A stretch of 64,000 nucleotides of DNA, from NCBI GenBank assembly GCA_937899415.1, contig CALBPI010000059.1:79992-143991 (forward strand), in the 5' to 3' direction. Within the stretch, counting starts at the first letter, position 1. Each line of letters starts with the position of its first letter. Both the position numbers and the translations under genes were made by a program. Of this stretch, positions 21,574 through 30,721 are shown piece after piece. Under the pieces are notes generated by a model that saw nothing but the letters and a program-made list of their open reading frames with translations, ran no database searches and had not been told where the DNA came from. The stretch is from an uncultured Gammaproteobacteria bacterium. GTDB taxonomy: Bacteria > Pseudomonadota > Gammaproteobacteria > Steroidobacterales > Woeseiaceae.

Positions 21574-23754
21574 TTGAGGCGTGTCGCGGTGGCCGTCGAT
21601 GTGCCGCTCAGAAGGCTGTTTGAATACCGAGTACCGGACGCATTTCCGCTGCCGGAATCGGGTTCACGCGTGCAGGTTCCCTTCGGTCGGCGCACGCTCA
21701 CGGGGCTGGTCTGGTCACACCCGGCCGCAGACACCGATGCACCCGCCAGACTGCGCGATGTCATCGCGGTGCTCGACAGCGCGCCGTTGTTTTCGCGCGA
21801 CGACCTGGCGCTCATTCAGTTCGCCGCGGACTACTACCACCATCCGCAGGGTGAGGTGGTCGCCGCGGCGCTGGCGCCCGGCATGCGAGCCGGCGGCGAC
21901 GCGCGCGCCGCTCAGCCCTATTGGTCGCTCACGGACGCGGGCCGCGAAGTCGATCGCGATGCGCTCGCGCGGCGCGCGAAGAAACAGGTGGCGCTTATCG
22001 ACGCGCTGGCCGAGCGCGGCGCGCTCGATGCGGCGGCCCTCAATGCGGCGCTCAAGGACTGGCGTCGCGTGGCAGGCACCCTCGTCGAACGCGGCTGGAT
22101 CAACGTCGAGGAACGAGACACGGATGGCCACTGGCCCGAACCGTTCGACGCCACCCCGGGCCCCGAACTCGGCGATGCGCAACGCGAGGCGCTGGCCAAC
22201 ATCACGGCACAGCGCGGCTTTGGGGTCACCCTCATCGATGGCGTCACGGGCAGCGGCAAGACCGAGGTTTACCTTCACGCGATCCGCGAGTGCCTCGCGC
22301 GCGGACAACAGGCGCTCGTGCTCGTGCCCGAGATCGGCCTCACGCCGCAGCTGGCGCGGCGCTTCGAGCGCCGACTGGGTCGCCATGTGGCGCTGCTACA
22401 CAGCGAGCTCAGCGACGGCGAACGCACCCGCAACTGGCTCGCCGCACGCAGCGGCGCAGCCGACGTTGTCCTGGGCACACGCTCGGCTGTGTTCGCACCG
22501 CTGATGCGCCCGGGCCTTATCATCGTCGACGAGGAGCACGACGCCTCACTCAAGCAGCACGAGGGCTTCCGCTACCACGCGCGCGATCTCGCCGTCTGGC
22601 GCGCGCGCCGTCTCGACGTGCCGGCCGTATTGGGCAGTGCAACGCCCTCGCTCGAATCGCTCGATAACGCGCGCGCGGGCCGTTACCACCGGGCGGTCAT
22701 GGCCGATCGTGCGGGCGGTGCGCAGGCGCCCGCAATTCGCGTGGTCGACCTGAACCGCCACGTGGTCGATGACGGCTTGAGTCATCCCGCGCGCACCGCC
22801 GTCGCGGCACACCTCGATGCCGGCCAGCAGGTCCTCGTCTACATCAACCGCCGCGGCTTCGCGCCGACGCTGATCTGCACGGGCTGCGGCAAGATGGCCG
22901 AGTGCAATTACTGCGATGCCCGTGTCACGCTGCACCTGGGCCGCAACATCATGCAATGTCACCACTGCGGCGCCGTCCAGGCGGTACCCAAGGTGTGCGA
23001 TGCCTGTGGCGAACCCTACCGTGCGCTGGGCGAAGGTACGGAGCGTGTCGAGCAGGCTCTGGCGACTGCCTTCCCGGGCGTGGGGATCGCGCGCATAGAC
23101 AGTGACACGACCCAGGCCAAGGGCAGCCGCGACGCGCTGCTCGAATCGGCGCGCCGCGGTGACGCCCGGCTGCTCGTTGGCACCCAGATGCTCGCCAAGG
23201 GGCACCACCTGCCCGACCTCACGCTCGTCGTCATCGTCAATGCGGACCAGGGGTTTTTCGCGAGCGACTTCCGTGCCGCGGAGCGCCTCGCGCAGTCCGT
23301 GTTGCAGGTCGCCGGTCGCGCGGGTCGCGCCGAGGTGCCCGGCGAAGTCCTCATCCAGAGCCATTTCCCCCAGCATCCGCTGCTCACAACACTCGTCAAT
23401 GCGGGCTACGGCGCGTTTGCAGACGCCGCGCTCGAGGAGCGCTCGCAGGCCGGCTGGCCACCCTACAGCCACCTGGCCGTGGTGCATGCCGCGGCCCGCG
23501 AACCCGCGACGGCGCAGGCGTTCCTGGAGCGGCTGAAGCCTGCGGCACAGGCGCCCGGCGTTACCGTGTTGGGACCAGCCCCGGCCAACATGCAGCGTCG
23601 CGCGGGGCTACACCGCTTCCAGCTGCTGCTGCAGTCGCCTGAGCGCGGCCCGCTGCACGGACTCTTGCACCGCCTCGCACCCGTACTAGAAGCGGCGAAG
23701 ACGCCCAAAGGTCTGCGCTGGTCGATCGATGTCGACCCGCAGGCCGAGCTTTGA
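21574..23754 (+). CDS. priA: Primosomal protein N' (replication restart helicase)
   Basis: PriA recognises stalled forks and D-loops and loads DnaB to restart replication. The TTG at 21574 gives 726 residues beginning MRRVAVAVDVPLRRLFEY, which aligns with the usual PriA start and has an AAAGAGA ribosome-binding site; the GTG at 21538 would add 12 residues. Visible are the Walker A GSGKTEVYL, the DEEH box (VDEEHDASLKQHEG), the two zinc-binding cysteine groups (CTGCGKMAECNYCDAR and CHHCGAVQAVPKVCDACG) and C-terminal helicase motifs (VAGRAGRAEVPGEV). Followed by argS. Confidence 0.97.
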   Translation: MRRVAVAVDVPLRRLFEYRVPDAFPLPESGSRVQVPFGRRTLTGLVWSHPAADTDAPARLRDVIAVLDSAPLFSRDDLALIQFAADYYHHPQGEVVAAALAPGMRAGGDARAAQPYWSLTDAGREVDRDALARRAKKQVALIDALAERGALDAAALNAALKDWRRVAGTLVERGWINVEERDTDGHWPEPFDATPGPELGDAQREALANITAQRGFGVTLIDGVTGSGKTEVYLHAIRECLARGQQALVLVPEIGLTPQLARRFERRLGRHVALLHSELSDGERTRNWLAARSGAADVVLGTRSAVFAPLMRPGLIIVDEEHDASLKQHEGFRYHARDLAVWRARRLDVPAVLGSATPSLESLDNARAGRYHRAVMADRAGGAQAPAIRVVDLNRHVVDDGLSHPARTAVAAHLDAGQQVLVYINRRGFAPTLICTGCGKMAECNYCDARVTLHLGRNIMQCHHCGAVQAVPKVCDACGEPYRALGEGTERVEQALATAFPGVGIARIDSDTTQAKGSRDALLESARRGDARLLVGTQMLAKGHHLPDLTLVVIVNADQGFFASDFRAAERLAQSVLQVAGRAGRAEVPGEVLIQSHFPQHPLLTTLVNAGYGAFADAALEERSQAGWPPYSHLAVVHAAAREPATAQAFLERLKPAAQAPGVTVLGPAPANMQRRAGLHRFQLLLQSPERGPLHGLLHRLAPVLEAAKTPKGLRWSIDVDPQAEL

Positions 23755-23759
23755 GCGCG

Positions 23760-23788
23760 CTGACCGCGCGCGTCGCACAGGTTAGAAT
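23760..23788 (+). promoter_or_regulatory. Candidate sigma-70 promoter for argS
   Basis: CTGACC (23760-23765) and TAGAAT (23783-23788) are separated by exactly 17 bases, immediately after the priA stop. This would give a short leader of about 30 bases to the TTG start. Confidence 0.5.
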
Positions 23789-23823
23789 CCCGCGCCTGCC
23801 TCTGACACCCGCCGGTATCCCCG

Positions 23824-25566
23824 TTGAAAGACCAGATTGTTGAACTGCTCGAACGCGCGCTCGACGCGCTCGAAGGCGTTGAAGATCGCGCTGCATTGCC
23901 CGCGCCCGAGATTGAGCGCACGCGCGATGCCGCGCACGGCGACTACGCGAGCAACATCGCGATGCAGCTCGCGCGCCCGCTGCGTCAATCGCCCCGGGAC
24001 ATTGCCGCGGCCATCGTCGCGGCGCTGCCCGAGAACGCGCTGATCGAGCGCACCGACATCGCCGGCCCGGGTTTCATCAACTTCTTTTTGAGCGATGCCT
24101 CGACAACGGCCGTTGTCGGCCGCGTGCTCGACGCAGGCGAGCGCTACGGCCATGCCGAGGCACCGACGGGCCGCAAGGTGCTCGTCGAATTCGTGTCAGC
24201 CAACCCGACGGGCCCGCTGCACGTGGGCCATGGACGCCACGCCGCCTACGGCGCGAGCCTGGCCAACCTGCTGCGCGCCGCTGGCGATGACGTAACGGCC
24301 GAGTACTACGTCAACGACGCGGGCCGGCAGATGGAGATCCTTGCCGCCAGCGTGCTCGTGCGTGCGCTGCAGGTTGATAACGGCGCACTGCCGCTGCCCT
24401 CGGCGGGCTACCGCGGCGACTACATCCGCGACATCGCGACCGACTGGCGCAAAGACAACGCAGACACGTTGCCCGACCCGGGCGACCTGTTCGACGGCCT
24501 GCCCGAAGACGGTCCCGATGCCGGCGACGCCTACATCGACGCCATGATCGCGCGCGCCGAAACACTCATGGGCGGGGCGTTCCTCGTACTCAAGCAGTTC
24601 TCGACGACGGCGATCCTCGACGATATTCGCGACGACCTGGGCGGCATGGGTGTGACGTTCGACCGCTTCTACTCAGAGGCCTCGCTCGCGACCGAGGGCC
24701 GTATTGATGACGCGCTCAATGTACTGCGCGACAACGGCGTCGTCGACGACCGCGACGGCACACTCTGGTTTCGCGCCACGGACTTCGGTGACGAGAAGGA
24801 CCGCGTCGTCGTTCGCGACAACGGCAAGAAGACCTACTTCGCCTCCGACATCGCCTACCACCTCGACAAGCGTCGGCGGGGGTTTGACCTGCTGCTCGAT
24901 GTGCTGGGCGCCGATCACCACGGCTACGTGGCACGCATACGCGCAGGCCTCGAGGCCATGGGCGAGCCACCCGAATCACTCGAGGTTCGGCTCGTGCAGT
25001 TCGTATCACTGTTCCGCGGTGGCGAGAAAGTCGCCATGGGCACGCGCTCGGGCAACTTTGTGTCGTTGCGCGAGCTGCGCGACGAGGTCGGTAACGACGC
25101 GGCGCGCTTGTTCTACATCATGCGCAGTAATGATCAGCACCTCGATTTCGATCTTGAGCTGGCGACGTCGACGTCCAACGAGAATCCCGTCTACTACATC
25201 CAGTACGCGCACGCGCGCATCGCAGGTGTGTTCAAGCAGCTTGCCGGGCAGGGGCTCACCTGGGACCCCGCCGCGGGACGTGGCGCGTTGGGCACGCTCG
25301 ACAATGAGCATGCCGCAGCACTCATGACTCGCCTGGACCGGTTTCCGGAAACCGTGCGCAATGCGGCAGAACGGCGCGCGCCCAACGTGATCGTCAACTA
25401 CCTGCGGGACCTCGCGACCGATTTGCACCGCTTCTATAACGAGTACAAGTTTCTCGTAGACGACACTGACTCACGCAACGCCCGCCTCACCCTGGCCGCG
25501 GCCACGGGCCAGGTGCTGCGCAATGGCTTGGCCATTCTCGGTGTCAGTGCACCGGAGCACATGTAG
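23824..25566 (+). CDS. argS: Arginyl-tRNA synthetase
   Basis: Class I synthetase charging tRNA-Arg (580 residues; family about 577). It has the Arg-specific N-terminal domain, the HIGH-type motif HVGHGRH after SANPTGPL, and the C-terminal DALR anticodon-binding domain (HARIAGVFKQL onwards). As in many ArgRS enzymes, the KMSKS loop is degenerate (GEKVAMGTRSGNFVSLREL). The start is TTG at 23824 giving LKDQIVELLERAL. The next gene starts directly after its stop, so the two are co-transcribed. Confidence 0.97.
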   Translation: MKDQIVELLERALDALEGVEDRAALPAPEIERTRDAAHGDYASNIAMQLARPLRQSPRDIAAAIVAALPENALIERTDIAGPGFINFFLSDASTTAVVGRVLDAGERYGHAEAPTGRKVLVEFVSANPTGPLHVGHGRHAAYGASLANLLRAAGDDVTAEYYVNDAGRQMEILAASVLVRALQVDNGALPLPSAGYRGDYIRDIATDWRKDNADTLPDPGDLFDGLPEDGPDAGDAYIDAMIARAETLMGGAFLVLKQFSTTAILDDIRDDLGGMGVTFDRFYSEASLATEGRIDDALNVLRDNGVVDDRDGTLWFRATDFGDEKDRVVVRDNGKKTYFASDIAYHLDKRRRGFDLLLDVLGADHHGYVARIRAGLEAMGEPPESLEVRLVQFVSLFRGGEKVAMGTRSGNFVSLRELRDEVGNDAARLFYIMRSNDQHLDFDLELATSTSNENPVYYIQYAHARIAGVFKQLAGQGLTWDPAAGRGALGTLDNEHAAALMTRLDRFPETVRNAAERRAPNVIVNYLRDLATDLHRFYNEYKFLVDDTDSRNARLTLAAATGQVLRNGLAILGVSAPEHM

Positions 25567-26157
25567 GTGGCCAAGCGGCGCAAACGGCGCAGCACGCGGC
25601 GCAAGAAGCAGGACAGCGGCAAGCTTGGCGCCATGCTGTTTGGTGTCTTCGTCGGCATCGCGATTGCGGCCACGGCCTTGTGGTTCCTGACGCCGGCCGG
25701 TGAACGGCCCGCGCTGCCCGTGGCCGAGCGCGAGGCGCCGCAAGCCGAACCCGAGGCCAAGGCGCCCGACAAGAAACCGCCCGAGCCCATCGAACCCAGC
25801 GGCAAGGGCTACGATTTCTACGACATGTTGCCCGAGCAGGAAGTGCTGATCGACGAGGGCGAAGCGACCGAGACGACCGGGACCGGCAGTTCGCCACGCG
25901 CGTCCCGCGACGCGCTCGTGGAAGAAGGCCTGTACATGCTGCAGGCCGGTTCGTTTCGCAACGCCGACGGCGCCGAGCGCATCAAGGCGCAGCTGGCGCT
26001 GCAGGGCATCGTGGCGCGCGTGCGGCCTGTCCCGAGCGACAGAGGCACGCTGCACCAGGTTCGTGTCGGGCCTGTGGATCGCGACACCGCGAATGACTAC
26101 CTGCGCCGTGTGCGCAACGCCGGCATCGATGTAAGCGTATTCCGGGCGCGGCCCTAG
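25567..26157 (+). CDS. SPOR-domain cell division protein (FtsN-like)
   Basis: A 196-residue bitopic protein: a very basic cytoplasmic N-terminus (AKRRKRRSTRRKK), one membrane segment (about residues 22-42), a Pro/Glu/Ala-rich periplasmic linker, a short YDFYDMLPEQEVLI motif shared by FtsN-like proteins next to argS, and a C-terminal SPOR domain (about 122-196) that binds denuded septal peptidoglycan. FtsN activates the septal synthase FtsWI. The GTG start abuts the argS stop with no gap. Shorter than E. coli FtsN (319), but the argS-SPOR arrangement is common in gammaproteobacteria. Confidence 0.88.
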   Translation: MAKRRKRRSTRRKKQDSGKLGAMLFGVFVGIAIAATALWFLTPAGERPALPVAEREAPQAEPEAKAPDKKPPEPIEPSGKGYDFYDMLPEQEVLIDEGEATETTGTGSSPRASRDALVEEGLYMLQAGSFRNADGAERIKAQLALQGIVARVRPVPSDRGTLHQVRVGPVDRDTANDYLRRVRNAGIDVSVFRARP

Positions 26158-26531
26158 CCGCCCGCGCTCAAGGCCTCAAGCGCCTGCATCGCCCGCGCCA
26201 CGTCAGCCGCGGGCACAAATACGTGATCATGGTGGGCGGCCGCGACAACGTTGGCCGAGACACCCGTGTCCGTCAGGGCGCGGCTGAATGCCGCCGTAAA
26301 GCCAACCGCCTCGAGGTCCGAGTGCACCCGCAGGGTGATGCGACGAAACCTGGGTGAGGCGTCGTCATCGCGCGCCGGTCGGATGAATGTCGTCGCCTCA
26401 GACTCACGAAACATCATGAGCGCATTCTCTGGCACGGCCGTGCCTTTCGCCGCCGTTTCAAAAACGTAGTCGACGGGGTCCGCGGCCGGCGACATGTTCG
26501 CCAGCAGCGTCGCAAGTTCGCGCTCGGGCAC
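26154..26531 (-). CDS. ACT domain protein
   Basis: A 125-residue protein made of two short ACT-like halves, similar to a proteobacterial family in which one ACT domain (VDYVFETAAKGTAVPENALMMFRESEATTFI) precedes a second (RITLRVHSDLEAVGFTAAFSRAL). ACT domains bind amino acids or similar small ligands; no enzyme domain is attached. Start is GTG, 5 bases after the ntrX stop, so it is the last gene of the def-to-ntrX operon. The stop overlaps the convergent SPOR gene by 4 bases. Confidence 0.85.
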   Translation of the reverse strand: MPERELATLLANMSPAADPVDYVFETAAKGTAVPENALMMFRESEATTFIRPARDDDASPRFRRITLRVHSDLEAVGFTAAFSRALTDTGVSANVVAAAHHDHVFVPAADVARAMQALEALSAGG

Positions 26532-26536
26532 CGCGC

Positions 26537-27898
26537 TCAGTCGTCGCCCGATTGCGCCTGGCGAAAGTCGACGCCCAGCGACCGCAGCTTGCGGTAGAGG
26601 TGCGTGCGCTCCATGCCGACGCGTTTCGAGAGTTTGCCAACCTTGCCGTCGCAGAGCATGAGCTGCTGTGTCAGGTAGGCGCGCTCGAATTGTTCGCGCG
26701 CCTCGCGCAGCGGCAGCGCCAGCAGATCCTGTTTCACGAGCGGCTCGGCGGGCGCGGCGGCTTCGGCCAACTCAGCCTCGATCTCCTCGAGCGAGACCTC
26801 TTCGTCGCCTCCCGCGAGCAGGCAACGCTGCACGAGGTTACGCAGGCCGCGCAGATTGTTGGGCCAGGGGTAGTTGCGGAGCCGGTTCTGCGAAGCAATG
26901 CCGAAACGCCGGAACGGCAGGTCCTCAGCATCGACGAGCACGTCGACGTAGTAGCGCAACAGGTCCGGCACGTCCTCGGCGTACTCGCGCAGCGCGGGCA
27001 CCTTGAGACCCAGCACATTGATGGTCGACACGAGGTCGCGGCGCAAGATGCCGTCGTTCACGAGACGCTCGTAGTCGGCGCGCACCGAGGCCACGACGCG
27101 TATCGACAACGGCTGGTCGCGTGTGTCACCGAGACGCCGGAACGCGCCTTGCTGCAAGGAGCCCGCGAGCAGCTTCTGTGCCTCGGCGCCGAGATCGGCC
27201 AGTTCAGAGACGAACAGCGTGCCGCCCGATGCTTGTTCGAGCAGACCGGCGCTGTCGCCTTCGCCGAACAGACGCGCAGGTGCCGCGTCGTCGCTGAGCA
27301 AGCCACCCGCAATAGCGACGAATGGCGCCGAGTCGCCGGGACCCCGAGCGTGTACGAATCGCGCCACGGCCTCACGGCCCGAGCCGGCCTCACCCGCAAT
27401 AAGCAGGTTGGCGCTGTTTTGTGCGATCTGCGCCGCGCGCTCGCGCAGCTGGCGCGTCAGTGGGCTGCGACCCACGGGCTCGATGGCCGAGCGCAAGGTC
27501 GCGGCACCGTCTTGCCGCGGCCGGTGACGGGCGCCGGCGAGTGCCCCCTCAACAGAGCGCAGCAGCTTGGCGAGCGAAATCGGTTTTTCGATGAAGTCGA
27601 TGGCGCCGAGTCGCGTCGCCTCAACGGCCGTGTCGACGGTGCCGTGGCCCGACATCATGACGACGGGACACAAGGAGCGACCCTCGGCGGACCACTCGCG
27701 CAACAGGCTGATACCGTCCGTATCGGGCATCCAGATATCGAGCAGCACGAGGTCGGGATCCACGGCGTCGCGTGCTTCTCTTGCCGCGGCCGCGTCCGCC
27801 GCCACGGTGACGTCGTAGCCCTCTTCCGACAAGATTTCCTGGATCAGTGTGCGGATGTCGGACTCATCGTCGACGACCAAAATCCGGGGCGCTGTCAT
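26537..27898 (-). CDS. ntrX: NtrX-like response regulator with degenerate AAA+ domain
   Basis: Response regulator partner of NtrY (453 residues): receiver domain with Asp10/Asp11, phosphorylation site Asp54 (LLDIWMPD) and Lys105; a central AAA+ domain; and a C-terminal Fis-type helix-turn-helix (VGKLSKRVGMERTHLYRKLRSL). The AAA+ domain lacks the GAFTGA loop needed to engage sigma-54 (FGEGDSAGLLEQ stands there), as in other NtrX proteins. It also has Arg175 in place of the Walker A Lys (GEAGSGRE) and Ser231 in place of the Walker B Asp (LFVSEL). It probably acts as a DNA-binding regulator without ATP-driven sigma-54 activation. Four-base ATGA overlap with ntrY. Confidence 0.92.
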   Translation of the reverse strand: MTAPRILVVDDESDIRTLIQEILSEEGYDVTVAADAAAAREARDAVDPDLVLLDIWMPDTDGISLLREWSAEGRSLCPVVMMSGHGTVDTAVEATRLGAIDFIEKPISLAKLLRSVEGALAGARHRPRQDGAATLRSAIEPVGRSPLTRQLRERAAQIAQNSANLLIAGEAGSGREAVARFVHARGPGDSAPFVAIAGGLLSDDAAPARLFGEGDSAGLLEQASGGTLFVSELADLGAEAQKLLAGSLQQGAFRRLGDTRDQPLSIRVVASVRADYERLVNDGILRRDLVSTINVLGLKVPALREYAEDVPDLLRYYVDVLVDAEDLPFRRFGIASQNRLRNYPWPNNLRGLRNLVQRCLLAGGDEEVSLEEIEAELAEAAAPAEPLVKQDLLALPLREAREQFERAYLTQQLMLCDGKVGKLSKRVGMERTHLYRKLRSLGVDFRQAQSGDD

Positions 27899-30126
27899 GC
27901 CCTCTCCCTCCGTGTTTCGAGTCGGCGGTGCTCGCGCGTGAGCATGAGTTCACGCGCGTGTTCATCGAGCGGCAGCGTGACGGTCACCCGCGCGCCCCCT
28001 TCGTTGCGGTTGCCCGCGTCTATCGTACCAGCATGTTCCTCGACGAGTTTTCGCACGATGGCGAGACCCAGTCCGGTGCCCTTGGGCTTCGAGGTTACGT
28101 AGGGATCAAACACCTGTTCGAGCCGGCCCGCCTGAAAACCGGGCCCGTTGTCTTCGACCGTGATGCGAATGAAATCGGCGCCGAATCGCTCGTGCTGCGA
28201 GACCCCGACGTCGATCTCACCCTCATCGCGATCGGCCAGGGCTTCGACGGCGTTGCGCAGCAGGTTGTGTAGCAGCTGACGCACGCGGCCGTTGTCGGCT
28301 TCGAGGATGGGGTCAGCGTCGGCGAGGTCCACGGTAATCGCGAGATGGTGCCCCTCCGCACGATAGAGCTCGACGACCTCGGTGACGAGTCGGTTGATGG
28401 GGAACTGGGTGATCTGCATGTCGGGCGCACGTGCGTAGTCCGAGAAGGCGTTGACCATCTCCTTCATCGCCTCGACCTGCGTGACGATGGTGTGTGTGGC
28501 GCGGTCGAGCACCTGCGCGTCTTCGGGCGGCAGGCTGTCGAGGTAACGCCGTCGCAGTCGCTCCGCCGAGAGCTGGATCGGCGTCAGCGGGTTCTTGATC
28601 TCGTGCGCGAGACGACGTGCCACTTCACCCCAGGCCGCGTCGCGTTGCGCCTCGAGCAAGGTGGTGATGTCGTCAAACACGATGACGTAGCCGGGTGCCT
28701 CGGGATCCTCGCCGGGCAACGAGGTGCAGGCGCAAGTCAACACGCGCCGACCCACCTCTTCGCGCAGCATGACCTGCTCACGCCACTCGGTCTGCCCTGC
28801 CGCAAAGTGGGCCTCCGCGACGTCCACAAGTTGCTCCAGAAGCGGCTGTCCAAGGGCAACATCCGCGAGCGACTCGCCTGTGCGCTCGTCGAGGTCGGCG
28901 CCCAGGATATCGGCTGCCGCCGTGTTGGCCGTGCGGATGTCGCGCTCGGCCGTGAGCGCAATGACGCCCGTCGACAGGCGCGCGAGGATGGTCTCGAGGT
29001 TGCCGCGTTCGGCCTCCACCTGCGCGCGAATCTGCTGCGCCTCGTCACGCGCAGAGCGCAAGCGCCGCGTCATGTCATTAAATGAACTGACCAGGACCCC
29101 AATCTCATCCCGAGGTGGCGGCGCCAGCTCGGTTTCGAGGTCGCCGCGCGCGACCGCCACCGTACCCGCAACGAGCTGCTGGATGGGCGCGACAAGCCTG
29201 CGCGAGAAAAAGAACGCACCGTAAACCGCACCGAGTGCCGACACGAGCAGGACCACCGTCAGTGACAACGTGAACGTGCTCTTGAGCGGTCCGCGCAGCA
29301 GCACGAGCCGCTGGTAGTCGGTGTAGGACTGGTCGACGTTGGCCGCCATGCCCGCCAGGCGCTGTGTCACGGGGTAGACGACCTGCAGCATGCGCAGCGA
29401 GGGTGTGGCCGTGGTGTTGGCCAGGACCACCACCGTGCGCACCTCGAAGCGCTCGGCATCGATCGTATCGAGACTCACGTAGGGCCGCCCCGCACGAAGC
29501 TGCAGCATGACCTCTTCAGTAGGCGCGATGGGCACCTCGTCCATGGCGCGCGACGAACTGAGCGCAAGGATGCGGCTGTTGGGCGCGAACACGACGACTT
29601 CGAGGGCACCCGCATTGCGCCGCTCGTCGGCAAGACGCGGGAGCAGATCGGAATCATCGCCACGTGCCAGGCGCCGTGCCATGGCTTCCGTTCGAATCAG
29701 GCCGTTGCGCATTTGAATCTCGAGCGCGGCGCGCGACAGCTCGAGCGCATCACTCAGGCCTTCCTCAACCTGCACGCTGAACCAGCTGTCGATGCCCCGG
29801 TTCAGAAACTGCAGCGAGAAGTAGTAGACGACAGACAGCGGTAACAGGGCGAGACCGACAAACGCGGCCACCATGCGGCCCTTGAGACGCGCGCCGGGCA
29901 CGCCGCGCCGCAGATCGCGGATCAGGCGAATGATGTTGCCCATGAGCAGCACGAACAGGATCGCGATGCCCGCGCCATTGATCACAAGCGTGAGCTGCGA
30001 CAGCCGCGCCAGCTCCTCGGAGTTGTTTGAGGTTTTGGCGAGCAGCACCAGCGCACTGAGCGCCAGCACGAGCCCGACCGCGGCCAGGCCCGTGTAGAAG
30101 AGATTTCTTAGCGGACGAGCGGCCAT
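27895..30126 (-). CDS. ntrY: NtrY-like sensor histidine kinase
   Basis: Membrane sensor kinase of 743 residues: two N-terminal membrane segments (about 9-29 and 45-67), a third (about 85-105), a periplasmic sensing region, a fourth segment near 285-310, HAMP linker, PAS domain (LARLSTGVIALTAERDIRTANTAAADIL), then the HisKA domain with phosphoacceptor His508 (ARRLAHEIKNPLTPIQLSAERLRRR) and an HATPase domain (LLRNAVEAL, VEDNGPGF, GTGLGLAIV). NtrYX systems respond to nitrogen, redox or envelope state depending on the species. The start lies inside the 3' end of the DUF4390 gene (19-base overlap). Confidence 0.95.
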   Translation of the reverse strand: MAARPLRNLFYTGLAAVGLVLALSALVLLAKTSNNSEELARLSQLTLVINGAGIAILFVLLMGNIIRLIRDLRRGVPGARLKGRMVAAFVGLALLPLSVVYYFSLQFLNRGIDSWFSVQVEEGLSDALELSRAALEIQMRNGLIRTEAMARRLARGDDSDLLPRLADERRNAGALEVVVFAPNSRILALSSSRAMDEVPIAPTEEVMLQLRAGRPYVSLDTIDAERFEVRTVVVLANTTATPSLRMLQVVYPVTQRLAGMAANVDQSYTDYQRLVLLRGPLKSTFTLSLTVVLLVSALGAVYGAFFFSRRLVAPIQQLVAGTVAVARGDLETELAPPPRDEIGVLVSSFNDMTRRLRSARDEAQQIRAQVEAERGNLETILARLSTGVIALTAERDIRTANTAAADILGADLDERTGESLADVALGQPLLEQLVDVAEAHFAAGQTEWREQVMLREEVGRRVLTCACTSLPGEDPEAPGYVIVFDDITTLLEAQRDAAWGEVARRLAHEIKNPLTPIQLSAERLRRRYLDSLPPEDAQVLDRATHTIVTQVEAMKEMVNAFSDYARAPDMQITQFPINRLVTEVVELYRAEGHHLAITVDLADADPILEADNGRVRQLLHNLLRNAVEALADRDEGEIDVGVSQHERFGADFIRITVEDNGPGFQAGRLEQVFDPYVTSKPKGTGLGLAIVRKLVEEHAGTIDAGNRNEGGARVTVTLPLDEHARELMLTREHRRLETRRERA

Positions 30127-30686
30127 GTGTACCAGTTGCTGGCGACGCGCCAGTCATCGCGCCAGAACAGCAGGTACTTCAATGACAGGGGATAGTCCGC
30201 GATGCTGACCTGTGCACGCAGTCGCACGGTGTGGTCCGCGTCCTCGCGCAACAGCGAGGCATCAACCAGAGGCACGGCGTCGATGCGGCCCAGCGCGTTG
30301 AGCGCTGCGAAGATCGTCGCGAACGAGATTTGCTGGCCCGTGTTGATGTTGCGCAGCGTGTAGCGCTCGGTGACCGTGTTGTAGCGCAGCGTGTAGGTCA
30401 GGCTCACGGCAGCTTCGCGTGGATCGGGCAGAAACCGTCGGGTCCGATAGATTTCGAAGTCGAGCGCAATCTGCAGCGCGATACCGTTGGCCAGCGCCTC
30501 CTCGACGCGGCTCGAGAGCTGGTACTGCACGCGAACCGATGCCTGGTGCACACCGTCGACGAGCTGGCTCTCGGCCGAGCGAATCTCGACGCGACCGTCG
30601 GCCGCAGCGTTCGGGCTGAAGAGCACCAGGGCACACGCGAAAGCAGCCATGGCCGATGCGCGTTTAAGTGATCCCGTCAGTCCCAT
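30108..30686 (-). CDS. DUF4390 family protein
   Basis: A 192-residue exported protein (hydrophobic signal about residues 11-29, cleavage near AAA-D) of the DUF4390 family, mature part all-beta with YTLRYNTVTERYTLRNI and LKYLLFWRDDWRVASNWYTWPL. The family is found almost only between rsmB and ntrY, as here, which suggests a periplasmic role linked to the NtrY sensor. An internal ATG at residue 13 is an alternative start. Its 3' end overlaps ntrY by 19 bases. Confidence 0.9.
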   Translation of the reverse strand: MGLTGSLKRASAMAAFACALVLFSPNAAADGRVEIRSAESQLVDGVHQASVRVQYQLSSRVEEALANGIALQIALDFEIYRTRRFLPDPREAAVSLTYTLRYNTVTERYTLRNINTGQQISFATIFAALNALGRIDAVPLVDASLLREDADHTVRLRAQVSIADYPLSLKYLLFWRDDWRVASNWYTWPLVR

Positions 30687-30721
30687 GCCCTTGCCGTGTC
30701 ATGCGCCCAACGGGTGCAAGG

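Noticed and set aside
26537..27898. NtrC-type sigma-54 activator
   Set aside because: GAFTGA is missing and the Walker residues are altered, and the gene lies next to ntrY, so NtrX is the better name.
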